Source: Colwellia sp. M166 (GTDB lineage Bacteria; Pseudomonadota; Gammaproteobacteria; Enterobacterales; Alteromonadaceae). From it: a stretch of 64,000 nt of DNA. A program made the translations under genes and the position numbers. Below the pieces are notes generated by a model. That model saw only the letters and a program-made list of their open reading frames with translations. It was not told the origin of the DNA and did no database searches. The stretch lies in contig NZ_CP040755.1 of assembly GCF_024585285.1 (NCBI RefSeq), forward strand, positions 4,588,001 through 4,652,000, in the 5' to 3' direction. Shown here in pieces: positions 47,468 to 57,831 of this stretch (positions are counted from its first letter, which is position 1; each line of letters begins with the position of its first letter).

Positions 47468-48406
47468 TTAGTTGGGCGCTAAATTTTTTAAAACTTCTTC
47501 AAACGTCGGCGGGTGACAACCAATTTTTGATACATTTATTGCCGCTGCTAAAGCGCCAAACTTTAAGGCGTAAGCTAAGTCTTCCGGCTTTGCTGCTGGT
47601 GTTAACGCATTATCACGAAGTAATTGCGCTAGCATTGCTGAAAAGAAAGTATCGCCAGCCCCGACAGTATCTCCCATCGGGACTGCTCTAAATACATCTT
47701 GTTGAATATTCATGTTTTCGGTAATAAAGTGCGCACCGTTTTCACCTAATGTCAGTACGACCATGCCATTTGTCATGTTCTTGAGCATAGCACTTGCTAG
47801 ATGCTCAGGATCACCGACCAAGTTTTGCAATAGTAAGTCCTCGTCACTCACTTTTACTATGTCTGCATAGGTAACTAATTGGGCAATGGCAGCAATATAT
47901 TTAGCGTGATTAATTTCAACACCTTTACGTACATTGACATCAATGCTAATTTTTACGCCGTTAGCTTTAAGCGCTATCATTACCGGAATTAATACATCGA
48001 CCATTTCTGGTACAAGTGCGAGCGAACCGGTATGAAAAAGATCTAAATCTTTTGGCAAGTTGTCTAAAAGCTTCTGTGCGTTAATATCTAAGTCTGCAAC
48101 TGACTTACGATACAATCTATAGTCTGAATTACCTTGTGAGTTTTTATAAACTAATGCTAATGAAGTGGCTTGAAAAGATCGGTTATTAGCCGGTATATCT
48201 ATACCTTCTTCGACTGCAGATTTATAGATTTTATCGCCGAATATATCATTCGAAATAGGTGACAAGTAACTACAGTCGAGCCCTTGTCTAGAAAAGCTTC
48301 TTGCTACATTATATGGCGAGCCACCAATAAAAGGCCGATAATCGCCATTTTCCTGCTCTATCATGTCAAAAAGAGCTTCACCGAAAACAGCTACTTTAAA
48401 TGTCAT
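47468..48406 (-). CDS. PfkB-family fructokinase
   Basis: 312 residues of the ribokinase/PfkB fold. The N-terminal GGSPYNVARSFSRQGLD and the C-terminal GDTVGAGDTFFSAMLAQLL (anion hole and catalytic aspartate) are the two PfkB signatures. With a polyol dehydrogenase upstream, fructose is the likely substrate, giving fructose-6-phosphate for pgi. It follows the SorC regulator gene by 95 bases. Confidence 0.88.
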   Translation of the reverse strand: MTFKVAVFGEALFDMIEQENGDYRPFIGGSPYNVARSFSRQGLDCSYLSPISNDIFGDKIYKSAVEEGIDIPANNRSFQATSLALVYKNSQGNSDYRLYRKSVADLDINAQKLLDNLPKDLDLFHTGSLALVPEMVDVLIPVMIALKANGVKISIDVNVRKGVEINHAKYIAAIAQLVTYADIVKVSDEDLLLQNLVGDPEHLASAMLKNMTNGMVVLTLGENGAHFITENMNIQQDVFRAVPMGDTVGAGDTFFSAMLAQLLRDNALTPAAKPEDLAYALKFGALAAAINVSKIGCHPPTFEEVLKNLAPN

Positions 48407-48501
48407 TTTAATTCCTCTATTTTACCGGTCTGTAATTTATTAAAACGAGCCAGGTGGATTGTAATTTTTAACGCGCTTAGTGTTATAAAATGCGATAGAA
48501 C

Positions 48502-49464
48502 TTAATCTATGCTCAATATACGTTCGGCGGTGTATTCATTAGTTATTAAGCCATTGATTAATTTAGATCTGAGCGCGCCTAATATGGTAAACACCTTTTC
48601 TTCGCCTGCCGCAATGGCATATACCGCTTTGTCAGAGTTTACTTTTAACGGGGTACTGGCAACGCGTTGGTTAACGGCGCAGTCAATTAAATTACCGTTG
48701 ATATCTAACACCCAACTAATTAGTTCTCCAACAGCGCCCTTAGTTTGTAATTCTTTGAGTTCTTTTGGCGTGACAAAACCATCGATATGAAGTGGAGAGT
48801 TAATAGTTAAATTACCTACGCCGATAAAGGTAACATCGGCTTGCGCAGCTAGTTTTAAATTATTGGTGATATAAGGTTGCGCATGCAATTGTTCTTTTTC
48901 TTCTTTACTACTGGGCAGTACCGGCAACGGCATAGGGTAATGTTTAGCGTTAATGTGTTCAGCCATACGCATAACAACATCGTATGATGAGGCTGAGCCA
49001 TCTGAAGCCATGTTACCCAGCAAAGCTACTATTTGGTGTTGCTCACAATTTAGAACGGCTAGCTCTTCCACACAAGCACGTAAAACCCTGCCTGTGCCCA
49101 TTGCGATTACTTTCGGCTCCGTTGATTTTAAGTGTAGCTCTATTTCTTTAGCACCGGCTTGGGCAAGCCCTACAGTTGACGTTGGCTCATTTTTATCACT
49201 TGGTACAACAATACAAGACTGTAACCCGAAACGATTTTTAATTTTTAATTGCAGGTCCATACACTTAGCGATGGGATGTTCAAGCCTGACTTTAATCAAG
49301 CCTTCGCTAACAGATAAAGCCACCATACGTTGTGCTGATTGACGAGAAACATTAAGTTTTTTCGCTATTTCTTCTTGCGTATTGCCGGCAACGTAATACA
49401 GCCAACCTGCTTTTGCTGCATCGTCCAACTTTCTTATATCTGAATTAGATCGCTTTAACACCAT
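48502..49464 (-). CDS. SorC-family sugar-responsive transcriptional regulator
   Basis: 320 residues. The N-terminal helix-turn-helix (GNTQEEIAKKLNVSRQSAQRMV) is followed by the SorC/DeoR sugar-binding domain (VIAMGTGRVLRACVEELA, VTFIGVGNLTINSPLH, AVNQRVASTPLKV). Such regulators bind a phosphorylated sugar or the polyol itself. The ATG directly abuts the stop codon of the HAD gene, with AGAGG inside that gene's end, so it is part of the operon. It most likely controls the polyol locus; I could not identify its operator. Confidence 0.9.
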   Translation of the reverse strand: MVLKRSNSDIRKLDDAAKAGWLYYVAGNTQEEIAKKLNVSRQSAQRMVALSVSEGLIKVRLEHPIAKCMDLQLKIKNRFGLQSCIVVPSDKNEPTSTVGLAQAGAKEIELHLKSTEPKVIAMGTGRVLRACVEELAVLNCEQHQIVALLGNMASDGSASSYDVVMRMAEHINAKHYPMPLPVLPSSKEEKEQLHAQPYITNNLKLAAQADVTFIGVGNLTINSPLHIDGFVTPKELKELQTKGAVGELISWVLDINGNLIDCAVNQRVASTPLKVNSDKAVYAIAAGEEKVFTILGALRSKLINGLITNEYTAERILSID

Positions 49465-50175
49465 TTACCTCTCGATTTTAACTGATGAACTAAGTGAAGG
49501 CACTTGCTCAAATAACTGTTTCCAATGTTCTATTGTACTTACATCGTCTAGTATTTGAGTAGCAATATCTCTATTTTTCAAATGACTAGCACCAACATAT
49601 CTAATAACATGCATATTAGCCGCAAGTCCGGCACGAATACCGGCGTTTGAATCTTCAAGCACTAAACAGTTTTGCGGGGCAACACCCATTTTTTTAGCGG
49701 CATGTAAAAATAAGTCAGGCGCTGGTTTACCATGTTTGACTTCAGAGGAAGTAAATACTCTACCGTTAAAATACTGTTCAAGCTTGGTATAGTGCAGCGA
49801 GTGTTTTACTTTCTCAGGACTACCACTGGTCGCTACACAACTGGTGACATTGAGTTCTGACAATAGCCAATCTAGTTGCTGAGTTTTTTGTAACTCAGCG
49901 GCAAAAACGGTTATTAATTCGCCTCGATAGCGCTGGCGAAATTCGCTCGTTAAGGTAATGGCAAAGTCTGCAAAAACTTTTGCGGTAACATGTTCAAAAT
50001 TAAAGCCTAAGAAATTGCTCAGAAAATATTCTTCTGATACCACTACGCCTATTTCTTCAAGCATACTAAGCAATACACGTTGACTTAAAATTTCACTATC
50101 TACTAACACGCCATCGCAATCAAAAATGACCAAGTTTATGGCGTTATGCTTAGATAAACCCTTAGCTTTCGTCAT
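49465..50175 (-). CDS. HAD-superfamily sugar phosphatase / beta-phosphoglucomutase-like hydrolase
   Basis: 236 residues, haloacid dehalogenase subfamily IA. Motif I is FDCDGVLVDSE (residues 18-28), motif II ATSGSPEKVKHS, motif III the lysine in KHGKPAPDLF and motif IV VLEDSNAGIRAG. Those features match small sugar-phosphate phosphatases and mutases. Within a polyol operon it may dephosphorylate a stray sugar or polyol phosphate. The start lies 24 bases past the dehydrogenase gene. Confidence 0.85.
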   Translation of the reverse strand: MTKAKGLSKHNAINLVIFDCDGVLVDSEILSQRVLLSMLEEIGVVVSEEYFLSNFLGFNFEHVTAKVFADFAITLTSEFRQRYRGELITVFAAELQKTQQLDWLLSELNVTSCVATSGSPEKVKHSLHYTKLEQYFNGRVFTSSEVKHGKPAPDLFLHAAKKMGVAPQNCLVLEDSNAGIRAGLAANMHVIRYVGASHLKNRDIATQILDDVSTIEHWKQLFEQVPSLSSSVKIER

Positions 50176-50198
50176 CTTTGTAGTTTCCTATTGTGTGG

Positions 50199-51665
50199 TT
50201 ATTTTAAATAGTGCTTTAGGGTAGCAAGAGTACCGACATCCCAAAGCATTTCCAACCATAAGCTAAAGTTTTTACTAAAGTTGACATCATCACTAAGATC
50301 GCCAAATATATCATTCATTTGTAAAAATATTGAGGCATCTTCTTTCGCTAACTTTGCTTGAGTTATTAATCTCGCTGATTGTGGGTCATCAAGGGTAAAG
50401 TTACTTGCGATATTGCCGCCTTCAAAACAAAGTCGGCACCATAAAGCAACAACAAGAGCCAGTCCTTTGCAGTCTTTGTTGTTTTTTATGTTGGCCGCTA
50501 TTATCGGTAAGATAAATTTAGGCAAACGGTTTGATGCATCCTGACAAAGCCTAGGCACTGTATCGCGAATTTCTGGATTGGCAAATCTAGATTCTATAAT
50601 TGAAAAGTAATCATCAAAACTGACACCTGGTACAGGTGAGAGTGTTGGGATAATTTCTTCACTGACTAACTTTTTAAGGTACTTACTGATCAGTGGATCT
50701 GCCATCACGTCATGCACAAAAACAATATTTAATAGCGCTGCAGGGTAGGCAATAGCCGCATGTCCACCATTAAGAATACGCAACTTCATTAATTCAAATG
50801 GTGCGACATCTTCAACGAACTCTACGCCTACCTCCTCTAATGGCGGACGACCATTGACAAAGTTGTCTTCTAATACCCACTGTCTGAATGGTTCGCAGAA
50901 AACAGGAGCTAGGTCTTCAATGCCAAATAATGTTGTTAAACGTTCACGTTCTTGTGCCGAAGTTGCTGGCGTAATGCAGTCAACCATTGAATTTGGAAAC
51001 GTGACATTAGTGTCGATCCAACGAGCTAATTCAGCATCAATGGCATTGGCCATTTCATTGACAATTCGTTGTACAACTTTGCCGTTATGTGGAATGTTGT
51101 CACAAGACATGACCGTAAAAGGAGGTATGTTTTGCGCACGACGAGTTTTAAGTGCCGCGATAATTAAACCAAATACCGTAGAGGGTGAATCAACATTAGC
51201 AATGTCGGCTTGAATTTCTGGATGAGCAAGGTTAAAAGCACCGGTTTTGTCATCCATAAAATAACCACCTTCAGTAATGGTTAAAGAGACAATTCTAATT
51301 TCACTTTCACTGAGCGCAGTAATTAGCGTCGCAGCATCACTTTCAATGAAATCGATCATTGATGCAGTAACTTGGGCGGTAAGGTTATTTTCATCTAATT
51401 CAACTACTGTTGTTAACCAGTCTTGTTGTTTTAGTTTATCTCGCATTACCGCATCGTATGACTTAATACCAGCACCACGTATGGCCCAGTCTTGTGCAAT
51501 GCCGGCGTTAAATAATTTGTGCATATACATGGCTTGATGCGCACGATGAAAATTACCCACACCGATATGGATGATCCCTGGAGACAAAGACTCTCGACTA
51601 TAATTAGGTTTTACAACCTTGCTAGGGAGTGTATCTAAGGCTTTATTGTTTAGCTTAATTGGCAT
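50199..51665 (-). CDS. long-chain polyol (mannitol-type) dehydrogenase
   Basis: 488 residues, the size of mannitol 2-dehydrogenase. The N-terminal Rossmann part has IIHIGVGNFHRAHQAMYM. The active-site block KLRILNGGHAAIAYPA (Lys and Asn-Gly-Gly-His of the polyol-specific long-chain dehydrogenase family) is in the second half, with the metal-free catalytic lysine at its start. It oxidises D-mannitol, D-sorbitol or D-arabitol to a ketose with NAD+. It is encoded directly downstream of the transporter ATPase; substrate is inferred from context. Confidence 0.9.
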   Translation of the reverse strand: MPIKLNNKALDTLPSKVVKPNYSRESLSPGIIHIGVGNFHRAHQAMYMHKLFNAGIAQDWAIRGAGIKSYDAVMRDKLKQQDWLTTVVELDENNLTAQVTASMIDFIESDAATLITALSESEIRIVSLTITEGGYFMDDKTGAFNLAHPEIQADIANVDSPSTVFGLIIAALKTRRAQNIPPFTVMSCDNIPHNGKVVQRIVNEMANAIDAELARWIDTNVTFPNSMVDCITPATSAQERERLTTLFGIEDLAPVFCEPFRQWVLEDNFVNGRPPLEEVGVEFVEDVAPFELMKLRILNGGHAAIAYPAALLNIVFVHDVMADPLISKYLKKLVSEEIIPTLSPVPGVSFDDYFSIIESRFANPEIRDTVPRLCQDASNRLPKFILPIIAANIKNNKDCKGLALVVALWCRLCFEGGNIASNFTLDDPQSARLITQAKLAKEDASIFLQMNDIFGDLSDDVNFSKNFSLWLEMLWDVGTLATLKHYLK

Positions 51666-51692
51666 AGTTATTTTCTCTTCGTTTTCAATAGG

Positions 51693-52730
51693 CTAAATAG
51701 AAGCAATGCTAGCGTGTTGTTGGAGTTGTTGAGGCAAAGTGACCCCTTTGGCATCAAAATGTAGTAGTTTATTTTCCATGGCAGTTAGAAAAATTTTGTC
51801 GCCATAAACAAAAGGACAATCACCACCAGCTTTGACGGTAAAGGTGCCACTGCCTTCAACATGCACATGTAAAAAGGTTTCAGAACCTAGATGTTCAATG
51901 ACACCTACTTTTCCAGTCCACATACCTGCTTCCGTTGATATTTCGATATGCTCTGGTCTTATACCTAAGCAAGATGTTGGATCACCAGCGATAGGATCAA
52001 CATCAACAAAATTCATTTTTGGTGAACCGATAAAGCCAGCGACGAATTTATTTACCGGGGTTTTATACAGCTCAAGAGGGCTACCAACTTGCTCGATTAT
52101 GCCAGCATTAAATACCGCAATACGGTCTGCCATTGTCATGGCTTCTACTTGATCATGGGTTACATAAATCATGGTAGTGGCTAAGGTTTTATGCAGCTCA
52201 GAAATTTCTAGGCGCATATTAACGCGCAAAGAAGCATCTAAATTAGATAAAGGTTCATCAAATAAAAATGCAGAAGGTTGACGAACAATGGCTCGACCTA
52301 TAGCGACACGTTGGCGTTGGCCACCTGATAATTGCCCAGGCTTACGCTCAAGATAATCAGATAAGTTTAATATCTTAGCGACATTCGCTATTTTGTTCTC
52401 AATTTCTTCTTTGCTCATTTTTGCACGCTTTAATGGAAATGCAATATTGTTGCGCACCGACATATGAGGATATAAAGCATAAGATTGAAACACCATGGCT
52501 AAACCTCTTTTAGCCGGTGGGGTTTCTGTAGCATCTTCGCCATCAATTTCTATGTTACCACTGGTGGTGTCTTCTAAGCCGGCAATCATTCTTAATAATG
52601 TAGATTTACCACAACCTGATGGACCAACAAATACGATAAACTCACCGTCTTTTATTTCTAGGTCGATGGGTTTAATTACGCTTACATTGCCGAAATCTTT
52701 AGTTACTTGTTTTAAATTAATACTACCCAT
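51693..52730 (-). CDS. ABC transporter ATP-binding protein (polyol/sugar, MalK type)
   Basis: 345 residues. Walker [10 protein letters not shown] (38-46), the signature [15 protein letters not shown] and Walker [13 protein letters not shown], followed by the H-loop [12 protein letters not shown]-terminal TOBE regulatory domain ([13 protein letters not shown]) is present, as in MalK/UgpC/SmoK proteins. Only one ATPase gene accompanies the two permeases, so it forms a homodimer. It lies 12 bases after the second permease gene. Confidence 0.94.
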   Translation of the reverse strand: MGSINLKQVTKDFGNVSVIKPIDLEIKDGEFIVFVGPSGCGKSTLLRMIAGLEDTTSGNIEIDGEDATETPPAKRGLAMVFQSYALYPHMSVRNNIAFPLKRAKMSKEEIENKIANVAKILNLSDYLERKPGQLSGGQRQRVAIGRAIVRQPSAFLFDEPLSNLDASLRVNMRLEISELHKTLATTMIYVTHDQVEAMTMADRIAVFNAGIIEQVGSPLELYKTPVNKFVAGFIGSPKMNFVDVDPIAGDPTSCLGIRPEHIEISTEAGMWTGKVGVIEHLGSETFLHVHVEGSGTFTVKAGGDCPFVYGDKIFLTAMENKLLHFDAKGVTLPQQLQQHASIASI

Positions 52731-52741
52731 TTTGAAATCTC

Positions 52742-53575
52742 CTATTTAACTGCGCCGAAACTTAATCCACGCACTAATTGTTTTTGACTAAACCAACCAA
52801 GTATTAAAATTGGCACAATGGCCATTGCAGACGCTGCCGACAACTTGGCATAAAACAAGCCTTCTGGGCTTGAGTAACTGGCTATAAATGCGGTTAACGG
52901 GGCGGCATCAGCGGCGGTTAAAATGAGCGTCCAAAAGGCTTCATTCCACGCTAAAATCACATTCAATAATAATGTTGAAGCGATACCTGGTAAGGCAATA
53001 GGTAATAGCACATATAATATTTCTTCACCGATACTGGCCCCGTCCATTCTTGATGCTTCCAGTACTTCACTCGGTATTTCTCTAAAGTAGGTGTAGAGCA
53101 TCCACACCATGATAGGTAAGTTAATCAGTGTCATGACAATGACCAAACCTAATTTAGTGTCGAGTAAGCCAAAATTACGGAATAACAAATAAATTGGAAT
53201 AAGCACGCCTACTGGTGGCAACATTTTGGTTGAAAGCATCCACATTAATAAACTTTTAGTGCGTTTAGTTTGGACAAATGCCATTGACCAAGCAGCAGGA
53301 ACGGCAATCAATAAACCTAAAATACTTGAACCCAGTGAAATCACGATAGAATTCCAAAAATGGTTAAAGTACGACGAGCGGGCTAAAACGTCTTCATAAT
53401 TCTCTAAGGTCCAGTCAAACATCAGTAAACTCGGACTTGACGAAATAGCTTCAGCTTCTGTTTTAAAGCTGGTGATCAAAGTCCATAATATTGGGAAAAA
53501 TATTAGGCTACTGATCGTCCAAGCTAAAAAGGTATAAATTAGTTTTGATTTATTACTGTTATTTAACGCCATCAC
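52742..53575 (-). CDS. ABC transporter permease (MalG type)
   Basis: 277 residues with six hydrophobic helices. The EAA-type cytoplasmic loop is [21 protein letters not shown], with the conserved Gly/Asp/Gly pattern of sugar permeases. Homologues are SmoG/MtlG. The ATG follows the first permease's stop by a single base, and the ATPase gene begins 12 bases on. It forms the inner-membrane channel with the next permease. Confidence 0.93.
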   Translation of the reverse strand: MMALNNSNKSKLIYTFLAWTISSLIFFPILWTLITSFKTEAEAISSSPSLLMFDWTLENYEDVLARSSYFNHFWNSIVISLGSSILGLLIAVPAAWSMAFVQTKRTKSLLMWMLSTKMLPPVGVLIPIYLLFRNFGLLDTKLGLVIVMTLINLPIMVWMLYTYFREIPSEVLEASRMDGASIGEEILYVLLPIALPGIASTLLLNVILAWNEAFWTLILTAADAAPLTAFIASYSSPEGLFYAKLSAASAMAIVPILILGWFSQKQLVRGLSFGAVK

Positions 53576-54454
53576 TTAATCCTCCAAGTTCTTGCCAATT
53601 AATCGCATTAAGAAAATTGCCACTATATTCGCGATAATAACGGCGACAATACCACCGGCTGAACCACCACCAACATCGAATTGCAGTAATGACTGGGTGT
53701 AAATTAGATAAGTAATGTTAGTTGACTCATATCCAGGTCCACCGCCGGTTGTTACTAATATTTCAGCGAAAATAGACAGTAAGAAGATTGTCTCTATTAA
53801 AATTACCGCAGTAATTGCTCGCCCTAAATGTGGCATGACAATGTAAAAGAATTTACTGAAAGGTCCTGCGCCATCTAAGTCTGCTGCTTCAAGTTGTTCA
53901 CGGTCTAGTGATTGAATTGCGGTGAGTAAAATTAGCGCAGCAAACGGCAACCACTGCCATGAAACAATGATAATAATGGACAATAATGGAATTTGAGCAA
54001 AAAAATCTATTGGTGTAACGCCAATCCAATCGGCAAAATGAGCGAATAAACCATTGACCGGGTTCATCAACATATTTTTCCAAACAAGCGCTGAAACCGT
54101 TGGCATTACGAAGAAAGGTGCTAATACCATGATGCGGACATAGTTACGTCCCCAAATAGCTTGGTCGAGTAAAATAGCGAGACCAATACCACCGCCTAAG
54201 GTGATCAATAAAACACCACTAACGAGTAATATCGTATTGAAAAAAGAAGTAATAAATGCCGGATCTGTTAAGAAAAACTCATAGTTTAAAAAACCGATGA
54301 ATTCATTATTTCCGGGGGTAAGCAGATTGTAATCTAAAAACGAAAAGTACAATGTCATGCATAGCGGAACTAACATCCATGCCAACAGTAATACTACTGA
54401 AGGAAATAACATTAATCGAGCGAGTGTACGTGAATTTGTCGTCGCCATCACCAA
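53576..54454 (-). CDS. ABC transporter permease (MalF type)
   Basis: 292 residues, six hydrophobic helices with an EAA loop (LEAADLDGAGPFSKFFYIVMP). It abuts the second permease gene and follows the binding protein by 60 bases. Homologues are SmoF/MtlF in polyol importers. An internal ATG in the first few codons (MVMATTN) leaves the exact start ambiguous by two residues. Confidence 0.93.
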   Translation of the reverse strand: MVMATTNSRTLARLMLFPSVVLLLAWMLVPLCMTLYFSFLDYNLLTPGNNEFIGFLNYEFFLTDPAFITSFFNTILLVSGVLLITLGGGIGLAILLDQAIWGRNYVRIMVLAPFFVMPTVSALVWKNMLMNPVNGLFAHFADWIGVTPIDFFAQIPLLSIIIIVSWQWLPFAALILLTAIQSLDREQLEAADLDGAGPFSKFFYIVMPHLGRAITAVILIETIFLLSIFAEILVTTGGGPGYESTNITYLIYTQSLLQFDVGGGSAGGIVAVIIANIVAIFLMRLIGKNLED

Positions 54455-54515
54455 GACCTTTTAAAAGTAAATATTTGGGCAAGCAATTGTCACTTGCCCA
54501 TTAATAACCAATGAA

Positions 54516-55823
54516 CTATTTAGGATAACGCGCTTTTTTCATGGCACGTTTTACTAAGCGTTGAGAAGCTGCTAATGCTTCTTTCACTGTCATTGTTCCG
54601 GTTAATGCCGCAGAAAATTGTTGCCCAACTGCGGTGCCTATACCTTGAAACTCAGGGATAGCAACAAACTGCATACCCACATAAGGAACAGGTTTTACGG
54701 TAGGGTTAATAGGGTCTGCTGATTGAATTGAATCTAAAGTAATTTGTGCAAAAGGCGCTGCAGCCATATATTTAGGGTTGTTATAGAGTGAAGCTCTTGT
54801 GCCTGGAGGAACATTAACCCAACCTTTTTTATCTGCTACTAATGCGGTGTATTCTTTTGATGTTGCCCAGCTAATAAACTTCATTGCTGCATCAGGCTTC
54901 TTACTACTTGCAGGTACTGCTAAAGTCCAAGCCCATAGCCAATTACCACGCTTTCCAAGGTTATTATGTGGTGCTAAAGCAAAACCTACTTTATCAGCGA
55001 CTAAAGAATTTTCTTTGTTGGTAACAAATGCGCCAGCAACGGTTGCGTCAATCCAGATACCACACTTACCTGTTTGGAATAAAGCTAAATTTTCATTGAA
55101 ACCGTTAGCTGATGAGCCTGGAGGGCCAGATTCTGCCATAATATCGACATAGTATTGTAAAGTGTCATGCCATTCTTGCGTGTCAAATTGTGGTTGCCAG
55201 TTTTCATCGTACCAGCGAGCACCAAATGAGTTAGACATAGCGGTAATAAGTGCGATATTTTCCCCCCAGCCCGCTTTGCCGCGTAAGCATATTCCATAAA
55301 CACCGGCTGCTTTATCTGTCATTGCCTTAGCTGCTTTGCGAATAAAATCCCAAGTTGGGCTTTTAGGCATTTTTAGACCGGCTTTTTCGATAAGGTCAGT
55401 GCGGTACATAACCATAGAACTTTCACCATAAAATGGTGCCGCATAAAGTTTGTTTTCAACCGTTAAGCCACTTCTTATAGCAGGCAATAAATCTTCTGCG
55501 TCGTAGCTTGCGCCAAGCTTATCAAGCTCTGTTAGCCAACCTTGTTTTCCCCAAATTGGCACTTCATAAGTACCTATGGTCATGACATCATATTGACCAC
55601 CACGAGTTGCCACATCAGTTGTTACACGTTGACGAAGAATATTTTCTTCTAGTGTTACCCACTTTAACTCGATGCTAGGATGCTTTTTAGTAAAGTCGCT
55701 GCTAAGCTCTTTCATGGTGATCATGTCACCGTTATTAACCGTGGCGATGGTAATAGTTTCGTTTGCAACTGCAGCGCTCATTGTCATTACGCTGCACGCG
55801 AGCAGAATTAATTTGTTCATCAT
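54516..55823 (-). CDS. polyol/sugar ABC transporter substrate-binding protein
   Basis: 435 residues with a signal peptide (ending AAVANE), so periplasmic. It belongs to the family 1 extracellular solute-binding proteins: ITIATVNNGDMITMKELSSDF, YDVMTIGTYEVPIWGKQGWL, WAWTLAVPASSKKPDAAMKF. This class includes SmoE/MtlE binding sorbitol and mannitol. A GGGGAAT site precedes the ATG pair. It lies 173 bases downstream of the interrupted porin gene. Confidence 0.92.
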   Translation of the reverse strand: MMNKLILLACSVMTMSAAVANETITIATVNNGDMITMKELSSDFTKKHPSIELKWVTLEENILRQRVTTDVATRGGQYDVMTIGTYEVPIWGKQGWLTELDKLGASYDAEDLLPAIRSGLTVENKLYAAPFYGESSMVMYRTDLIEKAGLKMPKSPTWDFIRKAAKAMTDKAAGVYGICLRGKAGWGENIALITAMSNSFGARWYDENWQPQFDTQEWHDTLQYYVDIMAESGPPGSSANGFNENLALFQTGKCGIWIDATVAGAFVTNKENSLVADKVGFALAPHNNLGKRGNWLWAWTLAVPASSKKPDAAMKFISWATSKEYTALVADKKGWVNVPPGTRASLYNNPKYMAAAPFAQITLDSIQSADPINPTVKPVPYVGMQFVAIPEFQGIGTAVGQQFSAALTGTMTVKEALAASQRLVKRAMKKARYPK

Positions 55824-56662
55824 CTGGCATTCCCCATATTCAACGTTAATGTCCCACCTAACGGTATTAAATGAGACTATTATTTTAATTATAATTTATC
55901 TTAGTTTAGAAAAAATAAAGCCGATTGCAATGCATCATTGCTCACCATCGAGCTTCATATTCCTAGCTTTGTGAGCCGATTCATTCGGCTGTTCACTTAA
56001 AATTTAACCGATATTTCTGAAGTAAAACCGTCAAACCCTGCGCCAATTTGGCCGCCTGAGTTAGCCCCTTCATCTTGATCAACATACTCGAATTTCAAAA
56101 GTGTTCTATCATTGAACCAGTAACCTGCTGCCACTTGAAGTCGCTCGACAGTGTTGTCATTCTGTGCGATTAAATCAGAGGTATTTTCAGCTTCTGAGTA
56201 ACGAGCGGCTATATAGAACTTGTTAGGTATTAGGAATTGCTGTGCTTCAAGGACCCAGTACTCTACTGCCGTATCTCCTTCAATGACACTATTTGAGTCG
56301 AAAGTTGTTCCTGTAGGATCTGCAACTCCAGTTTGGTCGCCAAAGTAAGTAATGCCAGCTACTGCGTTACCCGCAGAGTCTGCGAAAGTAAAATCATCAG
56401 TGGACTTACCTAACATGAAAATTAGGCTGGTATTAGGGTTAGGCTGATAAGCTAAATTCAACTGAATAATTGATTGTTCAAGGCCGGGCATAACGCCAAT
56501 ATGGGTATCACGTTCACTTGAACCTGAAGCAGAGAAGTTATAGTTTTCACCATCACCAAAGCGATAATTAGTGGTTGTTACACCAGTAAGGCTTGCTATG
56601 ACGTGGTTTAATAGATTCGACTACCCCAGTTAAGAGATAATGAACTTAACTGGAGATCGAAA

Positions 56663-56956
56663 ATGACAAAACGTAAAAAATATTCAAAAGAATTTAAATT
56701 AGATGCCATTGCTTTAGTCAAAGAGCAAGGTTACAACCAAGCAGAAGCAGCAAGAAATTTGGGACTTAACCCTAATATGCTTGGTCGCTGGATCAAAGAA
56801 TCAGAAAGTGATGATGGTCAAGCTTTTCGTGGTAATGGCAAGTTAACCCCTGAACAGTTAGAGCTTCGTCAATTACGAGAAGAAAATAAGCGCCTTAAAA
56901 TGGAGCGCGATATATTAAAAAAAGCGACGGTCTTCTTTGCAAACGAAACGAAGTAA
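56663..56956 (+). CDS. IS3-family transposase OrfA
   Basis: 97-residue DNA-binding subunit. The N-terminal helix-turn-helix (YSKEFKLDAIALVKEQGY, QAEAARNLGLNPNMLGRWIK) is followed by a leucine-zipper-like helix (QLELRQLREENKRLKMERDI). GGAG precedes the ATG. Near its end TTA-AAA-AAA-G (56915-56924) is a programmed -1 frameshift site from which OrfAB is made. Confidence 0.93.
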   Translation: MTKRKKYSKEFKLDAIALVKEQGYNQAEAARNLGLNPNMLGRWIKESESDDGQAFRGNGKLTPEQLELRQLREENKRLKMERDILKKATVFFANETK

Positions 56957-57831
56957 TATATTCGTTTATCACCCAATATAAGAAGACCTGGCCAGTGGCG
57001 GTAATGTGTCCGTTGCTGGGGGTAACCAGCAGTAATTACTACAGTTATCAAAAACGGAATCAAGATAATGTTGTAGATCCTGAGCATGAAGAAATGCTTG
57101 AATGGATTAGAAGTGCGGCTGAGTATAGTGACAATACGTATGGCTCTCGTCGCATGCAAAAGGTATTGAACGCGCTTAGCTTTCCTGTGAGTCGAAGAAA
57201 AGCTGCTCAGTTGATGAAGGAAGCTGATGTTTGGGTTCGTTACAAAAAAAAGTACAAGGCGACCACGAACAGTAAACATAAAAAGCCTGTATATGAAAAT
57301 AAACTTGAACAGAATTTCAACCTAGAAAAGCCTAATCAAGGGTGGGTTCAGGACATCACCTACGTTTGGACATCCGAAGGTTGGCTATACCTTGCCGTTG
57401 TAATTGATTTATATTCTCGCAAGGTTGTTGGTTGGAGCATGGGCTCTAGAATGAAAGCTAAGCTTGTTTGTGATGCATTAACGATGGCGTTATGGCAGCG
57501 ACAGCCTAAAGCTGGTCTGATCGTTCATTCAGATCAGGGAGTTCAGTATGCCAGTGATGAATATCGTCGATTATTAACGTCTCACGGGTTGGTTGGTAGT
57601 ATGAGCAAAAAAGGCTGCTGTTGGGATAATGCGGTAGCCGAAAGCTTCTTCGGAAGCTTAAAGCAAGAACGAGTACATTGGAAAAGTTACCAAACGCGCT
57701 CAGAGGCACAGCAAGATATATTGAATTACATAACGATGTGGTACAACAGCTATCGACTTCATTCTTACTTGGATTACCACAGTCCTAATAATTTTGAGTT
57801 AATGAATGTGGATTTAAAAATGGTTGCTTAA
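56923..57831 (+). CDS. IS3-family transposase OrfB (catalytic domain, expressed as OrfAB by -1 frameshift)
   Basis: The frame is open from the slippery A-run; after a -1 shift ribosomes read KRNEVIYSFITQYKKTWPVAV before the first internal ATG at 56995. From there 278 residues include the HTH_21 region (YGSRRMQKVLNALSFPVSRR) and the rve integrase core with the DDE residues: DITYVWT, VHSDQGVQYAS and WDNAVAESFFGSLKQE. The two genes are in the usual overlapping arrangement. No inactivating mutation is seen. Confidence 0.92.
   Translation, partial: SDGLLCKRNEVIYSFITQYKKTWPVAVMCPLLGVTSSNYYSYQKRNQDNVVDPEHEEMLEWIRSAAEYSDNTYGSRRMQKVLNALSFPVSRRKAAQLMKEADVWVRYKKKYKATTNSKHKKPVYENKLEQNFNLEKPNQGWVQDITYVWTSEGWLYLAVVIDLYSRKVVGWSMGSRMKAKLVCDALTMALWQRQPKAGLIVHSDQGVQYASDEYRRLLTSHGLVGSMSKKGCCWDNAVAESFFGSLKQERVHWKSYQTRSEAQQDILNYITMWYNSYRLHSYLDYHSPNNFELMNVDLKMVA

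Noticed and set aside
50854..51213. 119-codon plus-strand open frame inside the polyol dehydrogenase gene
   Set aside because: Antisense shadow of a well-supported gene; no ribosome binding site and no family features.
55974..55990. Hairpin AGCCGA/TCGGCT after the porin stop as a terminator
   Set aside because: Short six-base stem without a T-run on the minus strand; termination before the transporter genes cannot be supported.
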